From assembly GCA_963830065.1 (NCBI GenBank), contig CAWHLA010000006.1, forward strand, positions 186,001 through 250,000: 64,000 nucleotides of DNA, read 5' to 3'. Below are positions 7,761 through 16,958 of the stretch, piece by piece. The notes beneath the pieces are model-generated. The model was given only the letters and a program-made list of their open reading frames with translations, did not search any database and was not told where the DNA came from. A program made the position numbers and the translations under genes. How positions within the stretch are numbered: position 1 is the stretch's first letter; each line of letters opens with the position of its first letter. This DNA is from JACCZR01 sp963830065 (GTDB taxonomy: Bacteria; Actinomycetota; Thermoleophilia; Solirubrobacterales; Thermoleophilaceae).

Positions 7761-8319
7761 TCACCTCGCCGACTTCGGCGGGTGAGGTCCACTTGCTGGG
7801 GTCGGCGTCGGGCGAGGCCTTCCGGTTGGCGGGGGTGTCGATCATCGACGGCAGGATCGCGTTGGCCCGGATGCCGTCGGCGCCGTACTCGGCGTCGAGC
7901 GCGCGCACGAAGGTCAGCACGGCGGACTTGGCGCTGACGTAGCCGGCGGCGCCCGCGAACGGCTTCAGGGCCGCCTGCGCGGAGACCGCGACGAAGGACC
8001 CGCCGCCGCGCTCGAGCAGCACCGGGATGGCCGCGCGCGCCACGTTGAAGGTGGTGGTCACGTTGAGCTGGAACATGCGAGCGAAGTCGTCGGGATCGGT
8101 CTCGTGGACCTTCGGCCCCATCGCGAACCCGCCCACCAGGTGCACCGCCGCGGCCAGCCCGTCGATCTCGCCGATGGCCCGAGCCGAGTCGGCCGCGTCG
8201 GACAGGTCGGCCTGCTCCTGATCCAGGCCCGCCACCGTCCAGCCGGCGCCCTCCAGCACCTCCACGACGCCCCCTCCGAGCCCTCCGGCGAAGCCCGTTA
8301 CGAGCACCGTGTCAGACAT
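7702..8319 (-). CDS. Short-chain dehydrogenase/reductase (SDR)
   Basis: 205 residues, NAD(P)-dependent oxidoreductase. Cofactor motif VLVTGFAGGLGGGV (TGxxxGxG variant), catalytic Ser in FVAVSAQAAL and YVSAK (Tyr-x-x-x-Lys). The protein is short for an SDR and ends soon after the substrate loop (RFLISSEALAVRGAAIPV), so the C-terminal strand is minimal. Convergent with the EcsC gene. Substrate cannot be predicted. Confidence 0.85.
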   Translation of the reverse strand: MSDTVLVTGFAGGLGGGVVEVLEGAGWTVAGLDQEQADLSDAADSARAIGEIDGLAAAVHLVGGFAMGPKVHETDPDDFARMFQLNVTTTFNVARAAIPVLLERGGGSFVAVSAQAALKPFAGAAGYVSAKSAVLTFVRALDAEYGADGIRANAILPSMIDTPANRKASPDADPSKWTSPAEVGEVIRFLISSEALAVRGAAIPV

Positions 8320-8390
8320 CGTGCGAGGGGGGCGACTTCACCTGCGTGCAGGCTAAACCGTCCGAGACCACACCTACCTTCCAAAGCCCG

Positions 8391-9398
8391 ATGGAGCAGC
8401 CCTCGCTCATCTCCACGAAGCAGTTCGTCCGCGAGCTGGCCGACGGCCAGACGGTCGACTCCGTCTTCGTCGTGCGCGACCAGAATCGCCGCCAGCGCAA
8501 GAACGGCGAGTCGTTCCTCAAGCTCCGCCTGGGCGACCGCAGCGGGGTCATGGAGGCAGTGGTCTGGGACAACGTGGACACCTGCCTGGAGTGCTCCAAG
8601 ACGGGGTCGCTGGTACGCGTGTACGGCACCTACTCCGTCGATCAGCGCTACGGCGCCACGCTCACGGTGCGCGCGATGAAGGCCGCCGAGGAGCACGAGT
8701 ACGACGCTGCCGACCTGCACGAGGCTCCCCCCATCGCGGTGGACAAGATGCTCGCCGACCTCGACTCGCTGATCGCCACCGTGCAGGAGCCCTACCTGCG
8801 AGAGCTGCTCGAGCGCCTGCTGGGCGCCGACGCCGACACCGGCCGGCGCTGGCGGCTGGCCCCGGCCGCCAAGCACTACCACCAGGCCTACCGCCACGGC
8901 CTGCTGGAGCACTGCCTGTCGGTGGCCCAGGGCGTGAGCGCCATGGCCGCGCTGTTTCCGGGGATCGACCGCGACGTCGCCGTCACCGGTGCGCTGCTGC
9001 ACGACATCGGGAAGATCGAGGCCTACAACATGGTCGGCGAGTCGTCGGAGATGACCGACGCCGGCCGGCTGGAAGGCGAGATCCCGCTCGGCTACTACCG
9101 CGTACGGCGCGAGATCGAGTCGATCGACGGCTTCCCCGCCGACGCGGCCCAGGCCGTGGTCCACATCGTCCTCGCCCACCACGGCAAGCTCGAGCACGGC
9201 AGCCCGGTGACCCCGTGCACGCGCGAGGCCACGCTGGTGCACATGATCGACAACCTCGGCGGCACGCTGGGCAGCTTCGACCGCATCGAGAAGACGCTGG
9301 CCGACGGCGAGCGCTGGTCGAGCTTCGACCGCGCCTTGTCCGGCTCGGCCTACTTCGCCCCGCGCGAGCAGGACGACGCGCGCACGCAGGCCGCCTAG
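8391..9398 (+). CDS. 3'-5' exoribonuclease YhaM-like (OB-fold plus HD domain)
   Basis: 335 residues from ATG 8391. N-terminal OB-fold (SVFVVRDQNRRQRKNGESFL, about residues 20-110) binds nucleic acid; the C-terminal HD phosphohydrolase domain has HGLLEHCLSVAQG, LLHDIGKIEAY and LAHHGKLEHG as metal ligands. This order matches YhaM/Cbf1 exonucleases of Gram-positive bacteria. I prefer 8391 to GTG 8346 because TACCTT at 8375-8380 sits ten bases upstream, as for other leaderless genes here, and residues before the Met are not domain-like. Stop codon shares CTAG (9395-9398) with the convergent M28 peptidase. Confidence 0.88.
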   Translation: MEQPSLISTKQFVRELADGQTVDSVFVVRDQNRRQRKNGESFLKLRLGDRSGVMEAVVWDNVDTCLECSKTGSLVRVYGTYSVDQRYGATLTVRAMKAAEEHEYDAADLHEAPPIAVDKMLADLDSLIATVQEPYLRELLERLLGADADTGRRWRLAPAAKHYHQAYRHGLLEHCLSVAQGVSAMAALFPGIDRDVAVTGALLHDIGKIEAYNMVGESSEMTDAGRLEGEIPLGYYRVRREIESIDGFPADAAQAVVHIVLAHHGKLEHGSPVTPCTREATLVHMIDNLGGTLGSFDRIEKTLADGERWSSFDRALSGSAYFAPREQDDARTQAA

Positions 9399-10570
9399 AG
9401 CGCGCGGGCCACTGCGTCGGTCAGCCTGGTCGCCGACCCGACCGTGTCGTAGTCCAGGTTCTCGGGGGTGTCGCTCGGCAGGTGGTAGTTCGCCAGCGCG
9501 CGCCAGGGGGTCAGCGATGTGAGCGCGGCGGTGGGATAGCCGGCGCGGCTGGGGATGATCGCGTCGGTAGACGCCCGGGCGCGCAGCCCCCGCTCCAGCT
9601 CGACGCCCGCCTCGCGCGCGCACGCGACGATCCGGTCGCGGTACTCGGGCCCCGGGTAGTCCTCCATCCACATCGGCCCCTCCGCCTCGAGCATCCCAAG
9701 CCGCGGCGAGCCGATCGTGTCGGGCACCAGGAAGAAGGTCCGGTCCTGCGGCAGCTCATGGGCGTGGCTGGCGATGAAACCGCGTATGCCGTCCTGGAGG
9801 GTCTCCTCGGCCCCGCAGGAGACCAACCACACGTCGAGCCCCTCGACCGGCTCGTCACGGAGCATCTCGGCCAGCGCGACGATCAGCGCGCACGCCGACA
9901 GGTTGTCGTTGGCCCCCGGCACGGTGTCGTTGCGGGCGATGTCGGTCATCAGCGCCGCGCCCAGCGCGACCACACCCAGGCCCGCGAGCTGCATCCCCCT
10001 CCGGCTCGTGAGCGAACCGAGCAGCGTGAGAGCCAGCGACCCGGGTGCCAGCCACCACTGGGGCGGGGGCGTCTTGCGGCCCTCGATCAGCCAGGGGAGC
10101 ACCTCGTAGGCCTTCTGCTGCAGCGTCTGGTCGAACACCGCGCCGGTCTGCGGGGCGTCGTGGTGGGCCAGCACCACCAGCGTCCGCTGACCGTCGGGGT
10201 CGCCCGCACGAGCCACCACGTTCACGGTCCGACGCTTCCGGCGCACCATCCGCCGAACGATCCGCGGGCCGTTCTGGGCCTCGTCGACCACGCTCGCCAC
10301 CGACAAGGCGCAGATCAGCGCCCCGAGCCGCTTGCGCCCGAGGAGCCCCAGCAGCCCGCCGGTCATCCCGGCAACGGCCAGCCCCGCCGAGGTGGGCGGG
10401 AACGTGCCCCAGCAGGGCTCGTCCTCCAGCGTGGCCTCCCGGCAGCCTGCCGCGCGAAGGCGGTCGGCCAGCCACGCAGCGGCTTGGCGCTCGCCCGGCG
10501 AGCAGGGCGTACGGTCGAGCGGCGCGAGGGCCTCGACGACCTCGCGGAGCGTGCCCTCGGGAACCTCCAT
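9395..10570 (-). CDS. M28 family zinc aminopeptidase-like membrane protein
   Basis: 391 residues. The M28 metal site is complete: His137-x-Asp region (VVLAHHDAPQTG), bridging Asp222 (TVPGANDNLSA), catalytic Glu255/256 (SCGAEETLQDG), Asp284 (FLVPDTIGSP) and His363 (NYHLPSDTPEN). Two hydrophobic stretches (LAVAGMTGGLLGLLG near 64-78 and a pair near 173-208 inserted in the catalytic domain) suggest membrane association. Begins at ATG directly after the TAG of the M36 peptidase gene, so the two peptidases are co-transcribed. Confidence 0.88.
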   Translation of the reverse strand: MEVPEGTLREVVEALAPLDRTPCSPGERQAAAWLADRLRAAGCREATLEDEPCWGTFPPTSAGLAVAGMTGGLLGLLGRKRLGALICALSVASVVDEAQNGPRIVRRMVRRKRRTVNVVARAGDPDGQRTLVVLAHHDAPQTGAVFDQTLQQKAYEVLPWLIEGRKTPPPQWWLAPGSLALTLLGSLTSRRGMQLAGLGVVALGAALMTDIARNDTVPGANDNLSACALIVALAEMLRDEPVEGLDVWLVSCGAEETLQDGIRGFIASHAHELPQDRTFFLVPDTIGSPRLGMLEAEGPMWMEDYPGPEYRDRIVACAREAGVELERGLRARASTDAIIPSRAGYPTAALTSLTPWRALANYHLPSDTPENLDYDTVGSATRLTDAVARAL

Positions 10571-13103
10571 CTAGCGCCGCAGGCGCAGCTTCTTCTTCTC
10601 GGTGCGCTTGGTGCCGCGCGAGTCGGTGGCGGTCACGCGCAGCTCGATCGCCGTGCCGCGGGTGAGGCGGCGTAGCTTGCGCGCGGTGCGGCGGGAGAAG
10701 CGGAACCGCACACGGCGCCCCGAGCCCCCGGCGGCGTCGCTGGAGCTGAGCCGCGAGACGACCGGGTTACGGCCCCGGAAGCGGGCCTTGCGGGCCGAGC
10801 GCCGCGGAAGCACCAGAGCGGCACGGAAGCCGCAGTCGGCATCACACGAGATGCGCCCCCCGAGGCCGCGCCGCAACACCCGCCGGAGGCTGGTGCGCCG
10901 GCCGGGGAACCCGCCGAAGCCGATGTCCGACAGCAGCCGCGGCTGGGCGGCCGAGCCGCCCGAGCCCGCACTGCCCGGGCCGGTCCCGGTCCCGGTTCCG
11001 GCTCCGCCCCCCGCGGCGAACGCGCAGCCGGTGGCGCTGAAGTTGGCGGTCGGCGTGGTGTCGGAGCCACCGCTGCTCGCAGCGCAACCGCCCATCCCGC
11101 GGGCTGCGAACACCTGGCGGATCAGCGTCCGGTCGCTCCCGCCCTGGAGCTGGGTGTCGGTGGCCAGGATCGCGTCGCGCATGTCGAGGAAGTCCGGCTC
11201 GCCCGGCGAGCGGCGCATGCCGCCGGTGACCAGCCGCCGAGCGCGGGTGATCCCGTCGGCGCGGCCGTGGGCGCCGATCAGGCGGGTGCGGAGATCCCAC
11301 AGGGTCTGCACCCAGATCTCCCCGTCGGCGTGGACTTCGGGGCCGAGGCCGGAGATCTGGCCGAAGTCGGCGTAGGTGTAGCCGCCGTTCGGGCAGTTCG
11401 CCGAGGTCGACCCCACCGGACAGTCGGAGGCCTCGCTGACGAACTCGATGTCCTCGTAGCCGCCCTGCACGAGCTGGCCCGGAGCGCCGGTGTCCGCCTG
11501 GAAGCCGGCGCCCTCCAGGTAGTCGAACATGTACCAGTCGCTCCAGGCCTCGCCCATGGCGCCCGCCTGGTCGCTGTTGAGCTGGCCGAAGCCGTCGGCG
11601 TCGCAGCACACCAGCCGGTTCGAGAGCCCGTGCGTGTACTCGTGCAGCACGACCTGGGCGTCATCGGCGCCGTTGACGTCGTTGACGCCCGCTTCGTCGC
11701 GGCCGGTGAACAGGAACATCTGCATCAGCGGCGAGAGGCCGTCGGGCAGGGTCAACATGCTCGCGTTGTTGGTGTGAGATGAGTCGGGGAAGAAGCCCGC
11801 GCCCGTACTCGCGCCGACGTCGAAGGTGGTGTGCACCGGATCGCTCCCGGCGACTTGCTCGAAGTTTCCGGATGCATGGTCGAAGCCGATGCCGGCGGCG
11901 CCGAGCAGGTGGTCGTGGAAGCGGCTGACGAAGTAGTGCGCCTGGGTGCCGGCTTGCTTACGGTTGTGCTGCCAGTTGTTGCTCCCGGACGTGAACGTGG
12001 GCCCCACGCAGTGTGGGGAAGCCGTTCCACGTGCACAGCGCGGCGGGACAGGAGCGCCCCGGCGTGGCGCCGGCGGCCTCGGTGTCCCGGGGGTCGGTCC
12101 AGGTCGCGCCAGCGGTGCCCGAGCCGCTGGAGGGTGGCACCTCGTCGCTGGCCGCCGGGAGAGGGGTGGGCTCGCCGCCCGGGGTCAGGCCCGTGTAGCG
12201 GTCGTCGGCGTCGTCGGAGTAGGTCCAGGAGAAGTTCCCGCGCAGGCGGTCGTTGCCCGAGTCGATGTACGTGCCGAACGGCTTGGCCACGTTGGTGCCG
12301 CCCGCCGGCGCGCCCGGGAAGTAGTCGAGCGCGCTCCCCGTGCCGGCGTTCTTGACCAGGTTCGCGCGCCGGAGCACTTGGCCGCTGGCCGCGTCCACCA
12401 CCGAGCGGTAGACGTGCTGTCGGTCGGCGAACACCAGCAACGCCCACGCCAGGCGAGGGCCGTCGGGCGACCCAAAGATGACGAGCTCCGGGCGGCGACC
12501 GCGCGTCGGCGCACCCGCGACCCCCGCCTCGCGGTAACCGATCCGCCGGGCCTGGGCGGCCTCGATCGCCGGCCTGACCGAGGGCACCTCCAGATCGGGC
12601 TGCGGCGCGCCGGCCAGGCTCAGCAGCCGGCCGTCCCTGACCACCGCCGTCGTAGAGCCGTCGAAGGCGGGCACGCCGCGGAAGTGCGAGCGCAGGCGCA
12701 CGTATGTCACGCCCTCCCGCGACCGGTACTCCTTCTCCGCCTTGAGCGCCTGGAGGTCGGCTGAGTCCAGTCCGAACGCCGCGCGCTGCCGCCGCAGGAA
12801 GTCGAGCGCCACGGTCACGGGGCGGGCGCCGCCCCGGCGGCTGAGCGCTCCGTCGAGGTCGGTCACGAGGCGAGGCGTGCCGGTGACGGGGTCGAGCCTC
12901 AGTACGGCGCCCCGGCCCAAGCGACGACGCAACCGCCGCTGGGCGGAGCGGGTCGCGGCAGACACCGATACTCGCTCGCCCACTCGCGAATCCACGAGCC
13001 GGTCGTCCCGCTGAGAGGCCCGGCGATCCGCCGCCGTCGCGACCGCCGGCAGCACGACTAGCGCCGCGATCACGATCAAAAGGGGCAGAACTCTGCGTCG
13101 CAC
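10571..13103 (-). CDS. Secreted fungalysin-like (M36) metallopeptidase with Arg-rich C-terminal module, frameshifted
   Basis: GTG at 13103 gives an uncleaved-looking signal peptide (RRRVLPLLIVIAALVVLPA, ATAADRR). It is followed by an FTP/PepSY-like propeptide (YVRLRSHFRGVPAFDGSTTA), then the catalytic domain with HEYTH (zinc ligands and Glu) and GEAWSDWY as the third ligand. The frame changes near 12000-12010: one frame ends after NGFPTLRG, the next resumes GPTFTSGSNNWQHN. A single-base error restores about 844 residues. After a Gly/Ser/Thr linker (GTGTGTGPGSAGSGG) the last ~75 residues form a basic beta-rich module (VRFRFSRRTARKLRRL, KKKLRLRR) also present in the RTX-like protein at 27525. 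First gene of the M36-M28 operon. Confidence 0.85.
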
Positions 13104-13201
13104 GGGCTCAGAGAAGAAAAGCAACAGGAGCCTAAGAGTTGCGTAGATCGCAAATAGCGGCGTGGCTACCCCGGGTCGCTGGCCCGTATGGCGACCGTCC
13201 G

Positions 13202-13207
13202 TATGCT
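13202..13207 (+). promoter_or_regulatory. -10 box (TATGCT) of pafBC, leaderless
   Basis: TATGCT ends eight bases upstream of the ATG at 13216, which begins the conserved N-terminus. This supports 13216 over the upstream in-frame codon at 13162. Confidence 0.5.
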
Positions 13208-13215
13208 CGACCGAC

Positions 13216-15255
13216 ATGGCCAAGGACACCGAGAAGCTCATCCGCCAGCTGTCCCTGATCTCGTTCCTGATGGCGGAGCGACGGCCGGTCTCCGCGCTGG
13301 AGATCAAGCAGGATGTCGAGGGCTACTCGCAGATGAACGACGAGGCCTTCGCCCGCCGCTTCTACGCCGACCGGGCCGAGCTGGACTCGCTGGGCATCGA
13401 GCTGAAGGTGGACAAGCCGAGCGAGGGCTTCTACGAGGCCGAGAACTACTCGCTGCCTCCCGAGAACTTCTACCTTCCGGCCATCGAGTTCACCGACCGC
13501 GAGCTGGGCTCCCTTCGCACGGCCCTCTCGCTGCTCGACGGCGAGTTCGCCTACGCCGAGCCGCTGCGCCTCGCGCTGCAGCAGCTGTCGTGGGGCAAGC
13601 CCTCCCCACTCAACGCGCCCGAGACGAGCTCGGTGGCGCTGGCGGTCACGGCCAGCCCAGGCGGCCGCGAGCTCTCGCAGCGGCTGTCGAAGATCGAGAC
13701 GGCGATCTTCCGGCGCAAGACGATTCTGTTCGACTACTACACGATCGGCCGCGACGCCGAGGAGGCGCGCAAGGTGGACCCCTACCACCTGCTCTACCGC
13801 GGCGGGCAGTTCTACCTGATCGGTTATTCGCACGAGCGCAACGCGGAGCGCGTGTTCCGCATCTCGCGCATCCGCGGCAAGGTCGGCTACTCGAGCAAGG
13901 CCGAGCACGACTTCTCGCGCCCGGAGGACTTCGACCCGCGCATCTACGCCACCCGCACCGACTGGCAGCTGGGCGACACGGTCGGCACCGCGCGGGTGTG
14001 GATCTCCGACCGCATCGACTGGCTCGTGCTGCGCCACTTCGGCCACGCCGGCGAGGTGGAGCACACCGACGACGGCGTGATCTTCGAGACCCCCTACGGC
14101 GACTCGCGGCAGCTGATCTCGTGGGTGCTGGGCCTGGGTGGCCGCGCTCGCGTGCTCGACCCGCCCGAGCTGGCCGAGGAGACCGAGCAGCGGCTGCGCT
14201 CGGTGGTCGAGGGCCACGAGGAGTCGCCCGAGCTGGCCAAGCCGGTCCGGCGCCGGCAGGAGGTCGTCGAGGAGGAGCCCGCCGACCCGCGGGGAGAAGC
14301 CAACATCCGCCCCGAGCGCTTCGCGCGGCTCGTGACCCTGGCCGGCCTGCTGATCGAGGCCGCCCGCCTGGGCGAGAAGCTCGACCTGCGCGAGCTGTGC
14401 TCGAACCTGCAGCTCACCGAGGCCGAGCTCAAGCAGGACATCGACGTGCTGAACGTCGTGAACTTCGGCGGCGGCTCCTACGTGCTCTACGCCGAGGTGC
14501 AGGGCGGCAACGTCGAGGTCGATCCCGAGCCCTACGGCGACAACTTCGCCCGCCCCGCTCGCCTGTTGCCGCTCGAGGCCAAGGCGCTGGTGGCCGCCAT
14601 CGACCTGATCGGCGAGCACCTGCCCGAGGGCGCGCTGAACAGCGCGCGCCAGAAGGTGGTCGACGCCCTGGGTGAGGATCCCGCGGACGAGGGCCTCCAG
14701 ATCACCACCGCCCGCGGCGACGACTCCGAGGTGGCGCGCGTGATGAGCGGAGCGATCGCCGCCAGCCGGATGGTGGAGATCGAGTACTACAAGGAGAACG
14801 AGGACGAGTTCACCAAGCGCACGATCGAGCCCTACTTCCTGCTCAACGGGCAGGAGGGCTGGTACGTGCACTGCTACGACCTCGAGCGCGACGGCCCGCG
14901 GTCGTTCCGCCTGGACCGCATCCGAGAGGTGACCGCGCTGGACGACACGTTCGAGCCGCGCGAGGGCATCGAGCCCGACGTGAGCGGCTGGCCCAGCACC
15001 GGCGAGGTGCCCGAGTCGCGCCCCGCGCGCGTGTGGATCTCCCCGGAGCGCGCCCGCTGGGCTCGCGAAGACCGGCGCGTAGTGGACGAGCTGGCCGACG
15101 GCGCCGTGATCGTCGAGCTCCAGTACGCGGGCGGCGAGTGGCTCGCGCGGGAGATCCTCAAGGAGGCGGGCGACGCGGTCGTGCTCGAGCCCGAGGAGGC
15201 CCGGCAGGCGGTGCTGGACGCCGCGACCGAGCTCGCCGGCGCCCCGAGCAGCTAG
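13216..15255 (+). CDS. pafBC: Fused PafB-PafC WYL-domain transcription factor
   Basis: 679 residues made of two copies of the same architecture. Each has a winged-helix domain (EKLIRQLSLISFLMAERRPV; second copy PERFARLVTLAGLLIEAARL) followed by a WYL domain (DPYHLLYRGGQFYLIGYSHE; second copy IEPYFLLNGQEGWYVHCYDL) and a C-terminal extension. This is the PafB-PafC pair as one polypeptide; PafBC activates the LexA/RecA-independent DNA-damage response in mycobacteria, and natural fusions are known in other actinobacteria. Two linker residues runs of charged amino acids (about residues 365-385) join the halves. No pup or proteasome genes are nearby. Stop shares CTAG with the convergent SDR. Confidence 0.88.
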   Translation: MAKDTEKLIRQLSLISFLMAERRPVSALEIKQDVEGYSQMNDEAFARRFYADRAELDSLGIELKVDKPSEGFYEAENYSLPPENFYLPAIEFTDRELGSLRTALSLLDGEFAYAEPLRLALQQLSWGKPSPLNAPETSSVALAVTASPGGRELSQRLSKIETAIFRRKTILFDYYTIGRDAEEARKVDPYHLLYRGGQFYLIGYSHERNAERVFRISRIRGKVGYSSKAEHDFSRPEDFDPRIYATRTDWQLGDTVGTARVWISDRIDWLVLRHFGHAGEVEHTDDGVIFETPYGDSRQLISWVLGLGGRARVLDPPELAEETEQRLRSVVEGHEESPELAKPVRRRQEVVEEEPADPRGEANIRPERFARLVTLAGLLIEAARLGEKLDLRELCSNLQLTEAELKQDIDVLNVVNFGGGSYVLYAEVQGGNVEVDPEPYGDNFARPARLLPLEAKALVAAIDLIGEHLPEGALNSARQKVVDALGEDPADEGLQITTARGDDSEVARVMSGAIAASRMVEIEYYKENEDEFTKRTIEPYFLLNGQEGWYVHCYDLERDGPRSFRLDRIREVTALDDTFEPREGIEPDVSGWPSTGEVPESRPARVWISPERARWAREDRRVVDELADGAVIVELQYAGGEWLAREILKEAGDAVVLEPEEARQAVLDAATELAGAPSS

Positions 15256-16022
15256 GGCCGGGGCGCGGCCGAGCGCCCGCGGAGGGCGCGGAGCATCAGA
15301 TCGCTCGCCCGGGGCGAGATGCCGTGCACGATCCCCAGCAGGCGGACGATCGGCGGGTAGTGGACGAACCGCTTGCCGTCGGCGACCCCGTCGACCACCC
15401 GCTTTGCCAGCTTCTCGGCGGGCACCGCCTCGTCGGCCTTGTACCAGGCAGGCATCGTGTCGCGCTCGTGCGCGTGCAGCTGGCTCTTGATCTCGCCGGG
15501 GAACACGGTCGTCACCGAGACGCCGGTGCCCGCCAGCTCGTGGCGCAGCGCATCGGCGAAAGCCCGCTGCGCCGCCTTGGTCGCGCCGTACACCGACGCC
15601 TGGGGAAAGGCCCGGAAGCCCGCCCCGGACGAGACGATCACGAGGTGGCCGCCGCGGCGCTCGAGCATCGCGGGCAGCACGGCCCGAACCGTGTTGAGGG
15701 TTCCGGTCCAGTTGATCTCGGTCATCTGGTCAGCCCGCTCGGCCGAGAGGTCCTGGAAGTTCTGGTAGTGGGCCACGCCCGCGTTGGCAACCACCACGTC
15801 GACCCGGCCGAAGCGCTCCACCGCGGCCGCCAGCGAGTCCGGGTCGGTCACGTCGGCGGCCAGAGCCATGTGGCCCTCCCCGGGCAGCGACCCGGCATCG
15901 GGCTCGGAGCGAGCGAGCAGGCCGACCGTGGCCCCGCGCTCGGCGAACGCCCGCGCGAGGGCGGCGCCGATGCCCTTCGACGCGCCTGTCACCAGCACCC
16001 GCGTGCCCGCATCCACTCGCAT
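15252..16022 (-). CDS. Short-chain dehydrogenase/reductase
   Basis: 256 residues, classical SDR: VLVTGASKGIGAALARAFAE (cofactor), VVVANAG, catalytic Ser in LVIVSSGAG and YGATK, then FPGEIKSQLHAHE after the active site. A longer C-terminal helical tail (ASDLMLRALRG) is typical of the acyl-CoA/fatty-acid-linked or ketoreductase-like subgroup. Leaderless-type TAGGAT (minus strand, 16029-16034) ends six bases before the ATG. Convergent with pafBC and divergent from the small gene at 16050. Confidence 0.88.
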   Translation of the reverse strand: MRVDAGTRVLVTGASKGIGAALARAFAERGATVGLLARSEPDAGSLPGEGHMALAADVTDPDSLAAAVERFGRVDVVVANAGVAHYQNFQDLSAERADQMTEINWTGTLNTVRAVLPAMLERRGGHLVIVSSGAGFRAFPQASVYGATKAAQRAFADALRHELAGTGVSVTTVFPGEIKSQLHAHERDTMPAWYKADEAVPAEKLAKRVVDGVADGKRFVHYPPIVRLLGIVHGISPRASDLMLRALRGRSAAPRP

Positions 16023-16028
16023 TGGCGG

Positions 16029-16042
16029 ATCCTACGTAGCCT
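16029..16042. promoter_or_regulatory. Divergent pair of -10 boxes
   Basis: ATCCTA at 16029-16034 reads TAGGAT on the minus strand, six bases from the SDR ATG. TAGCCT at 16037-16042 lies seven bases before GTG 16050. The two boxes are two bases apart, so the divergent promoters are nearly superimposed and both transcripts would be leaderless. Confidence 0.5.
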
Positions 16043-16049
16043 CTGCCGC

Positions 16050-16436
16050 GTGGAAGCGAGCAACGGAGAAGAGTTTCAGAGCGTGGCCTGGGTGCTGAAG
16101 GGCATCACGGGCTCGGAATCGGCCGGCCTGCTGCGGATGGGCGGCGGGCGCCTGACGCTCGTGGGCGAGACCGGCACCGCCTTCAACGTCCCGGTGAACG
16201 AGGTGAGCGAGGTCAGCTTTCCCTGGTTCTACTTCTCGGGCGGGATGAAGCTGGCCGCCGCGGGTGAGAAGTACCGGCTCTCGTTCGTCAAGCCCAACAA
16301 CCAGAACAGCTACCTCGCCGGGCAGGCCGCCAACGAGGTCGTGCCGGGAGCGGGCATGGTCGCGGTCGCCGATATCGCGGGCGACATCCGCACGGGGCGG
16401 ACGGCCGGCAAGAAGTGGAAGCGGCTGCTGGCTTGA
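16050..16436 (+). CDS. Hypothetical protein, possible GRAM/PH-like beta domain
   Basis: 128 residues, not recognised. The middle reads as a series of beta strands with a turn of Gly residues (SAGLLRMGGGRLTLVGETGT, FNVPVNEVSEVSFPWFYFSG) followed by KYRLSFVKPNN; this pattern recalls GRAM or bacterial PH domains, which bind lipids or proteins. The C-terminus is basic (AGKKWKRLLA). No signal peptide or membrane segment. GTG start chosen from the TAGCCT box and strong coding bias. Its TGA overlaps a TTG that begins the next gene. Confidence 0.7.
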   Translation: MEASNGEEFQSVAWVLKGITGSESAGLLRMGGGRLTLVGETGTAFNVPVNEVSEVSFPWFYFSGGMKLAAAGEKYRLSFVKPNNQNSYLAGQAANEVVPGAGMVAVADIAGDIRTGRTAGKKWKRLLA

Positions 16437-16891
16437 GCCGCCGCGACCAGATCAAGCTGAGCGACGAGGAGGTCCTGGACTTCCTCGCCGCGCAGAAGAC
16501 CGTGATCTGCGCGACGCTCGGGCCGAACGGGCGCCCGCACCTGATGCCGCTCTGGTACGTCAGCGACGGGCTGGAGCTGCGGAGCTGGACGTTCGCCAAG
16601 TCGCAGAAGGCCAAGAACCTGGAGCGCGACCCCCACGCGACGCTGCAGGTGGAGGACGGGATCGAGTACCACGAGCTGCGCGGGGTGATGCTCGAGTGCG
16701 ACGTCCACGTCGAGCGCGAGACCGAGCGGGTGGCCGAGGAGTACGCATTTCCCCTGGTGGACCGCTACGCCGGCGGCTCGGACGAGGCGCGCGAGGCCTT
16801 CCGCGAGCAGGCCAAGAAGCGGATCGGGATGCTCTTCACGCCGACTCGGGTGGTGTCCTGGGACCATTCCAAGCTCGGTGGCGACTATTAA
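16433..16891 (+). CDS. PPOX-class split-barrel protein, probably F420/FMN-dependent
   Basis: About 152 residues. Split beta-barrel features: TVICATLGPNGRPHLMPLWY near the N-terminus, WTFAKSQKAKNLERDPHAT (phosphate/cofactor contact region) and a C-terminal FTPTRVVSWDHSKLGG. This matches the family annotated as pyridoxamine 5'-phosphate oxidase-like F420-dependent enzymes of actinobacteria. Start taken as TTG 16433, forming a 4-base TTGA overlap with the upstream stop, the geometry repeated throughout this window; GTG 16415 is the alternative and adds six residues. Confidence 0.82.
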   Translation: MSRRDQIKLSDEEVLDFLAAQKTVICATLGPNGRPHLMPLWYVSDGLELRSWTFAKSQKAKNLERDPHATLQVEDGIEYHELRGVMLECDVHVERETERVAEEYAFPLVDRYAGGSDEAREAFREQAKKRIGMLFTPTRVVSWDHSKLGGDY

Positions 16892-16958
16892 CCGAGACGT
16901 GACGTCGAGGAACCCCATCGGAACCGCGGGGCAGGATGCCCCGCGGAGGTAATCCCAG

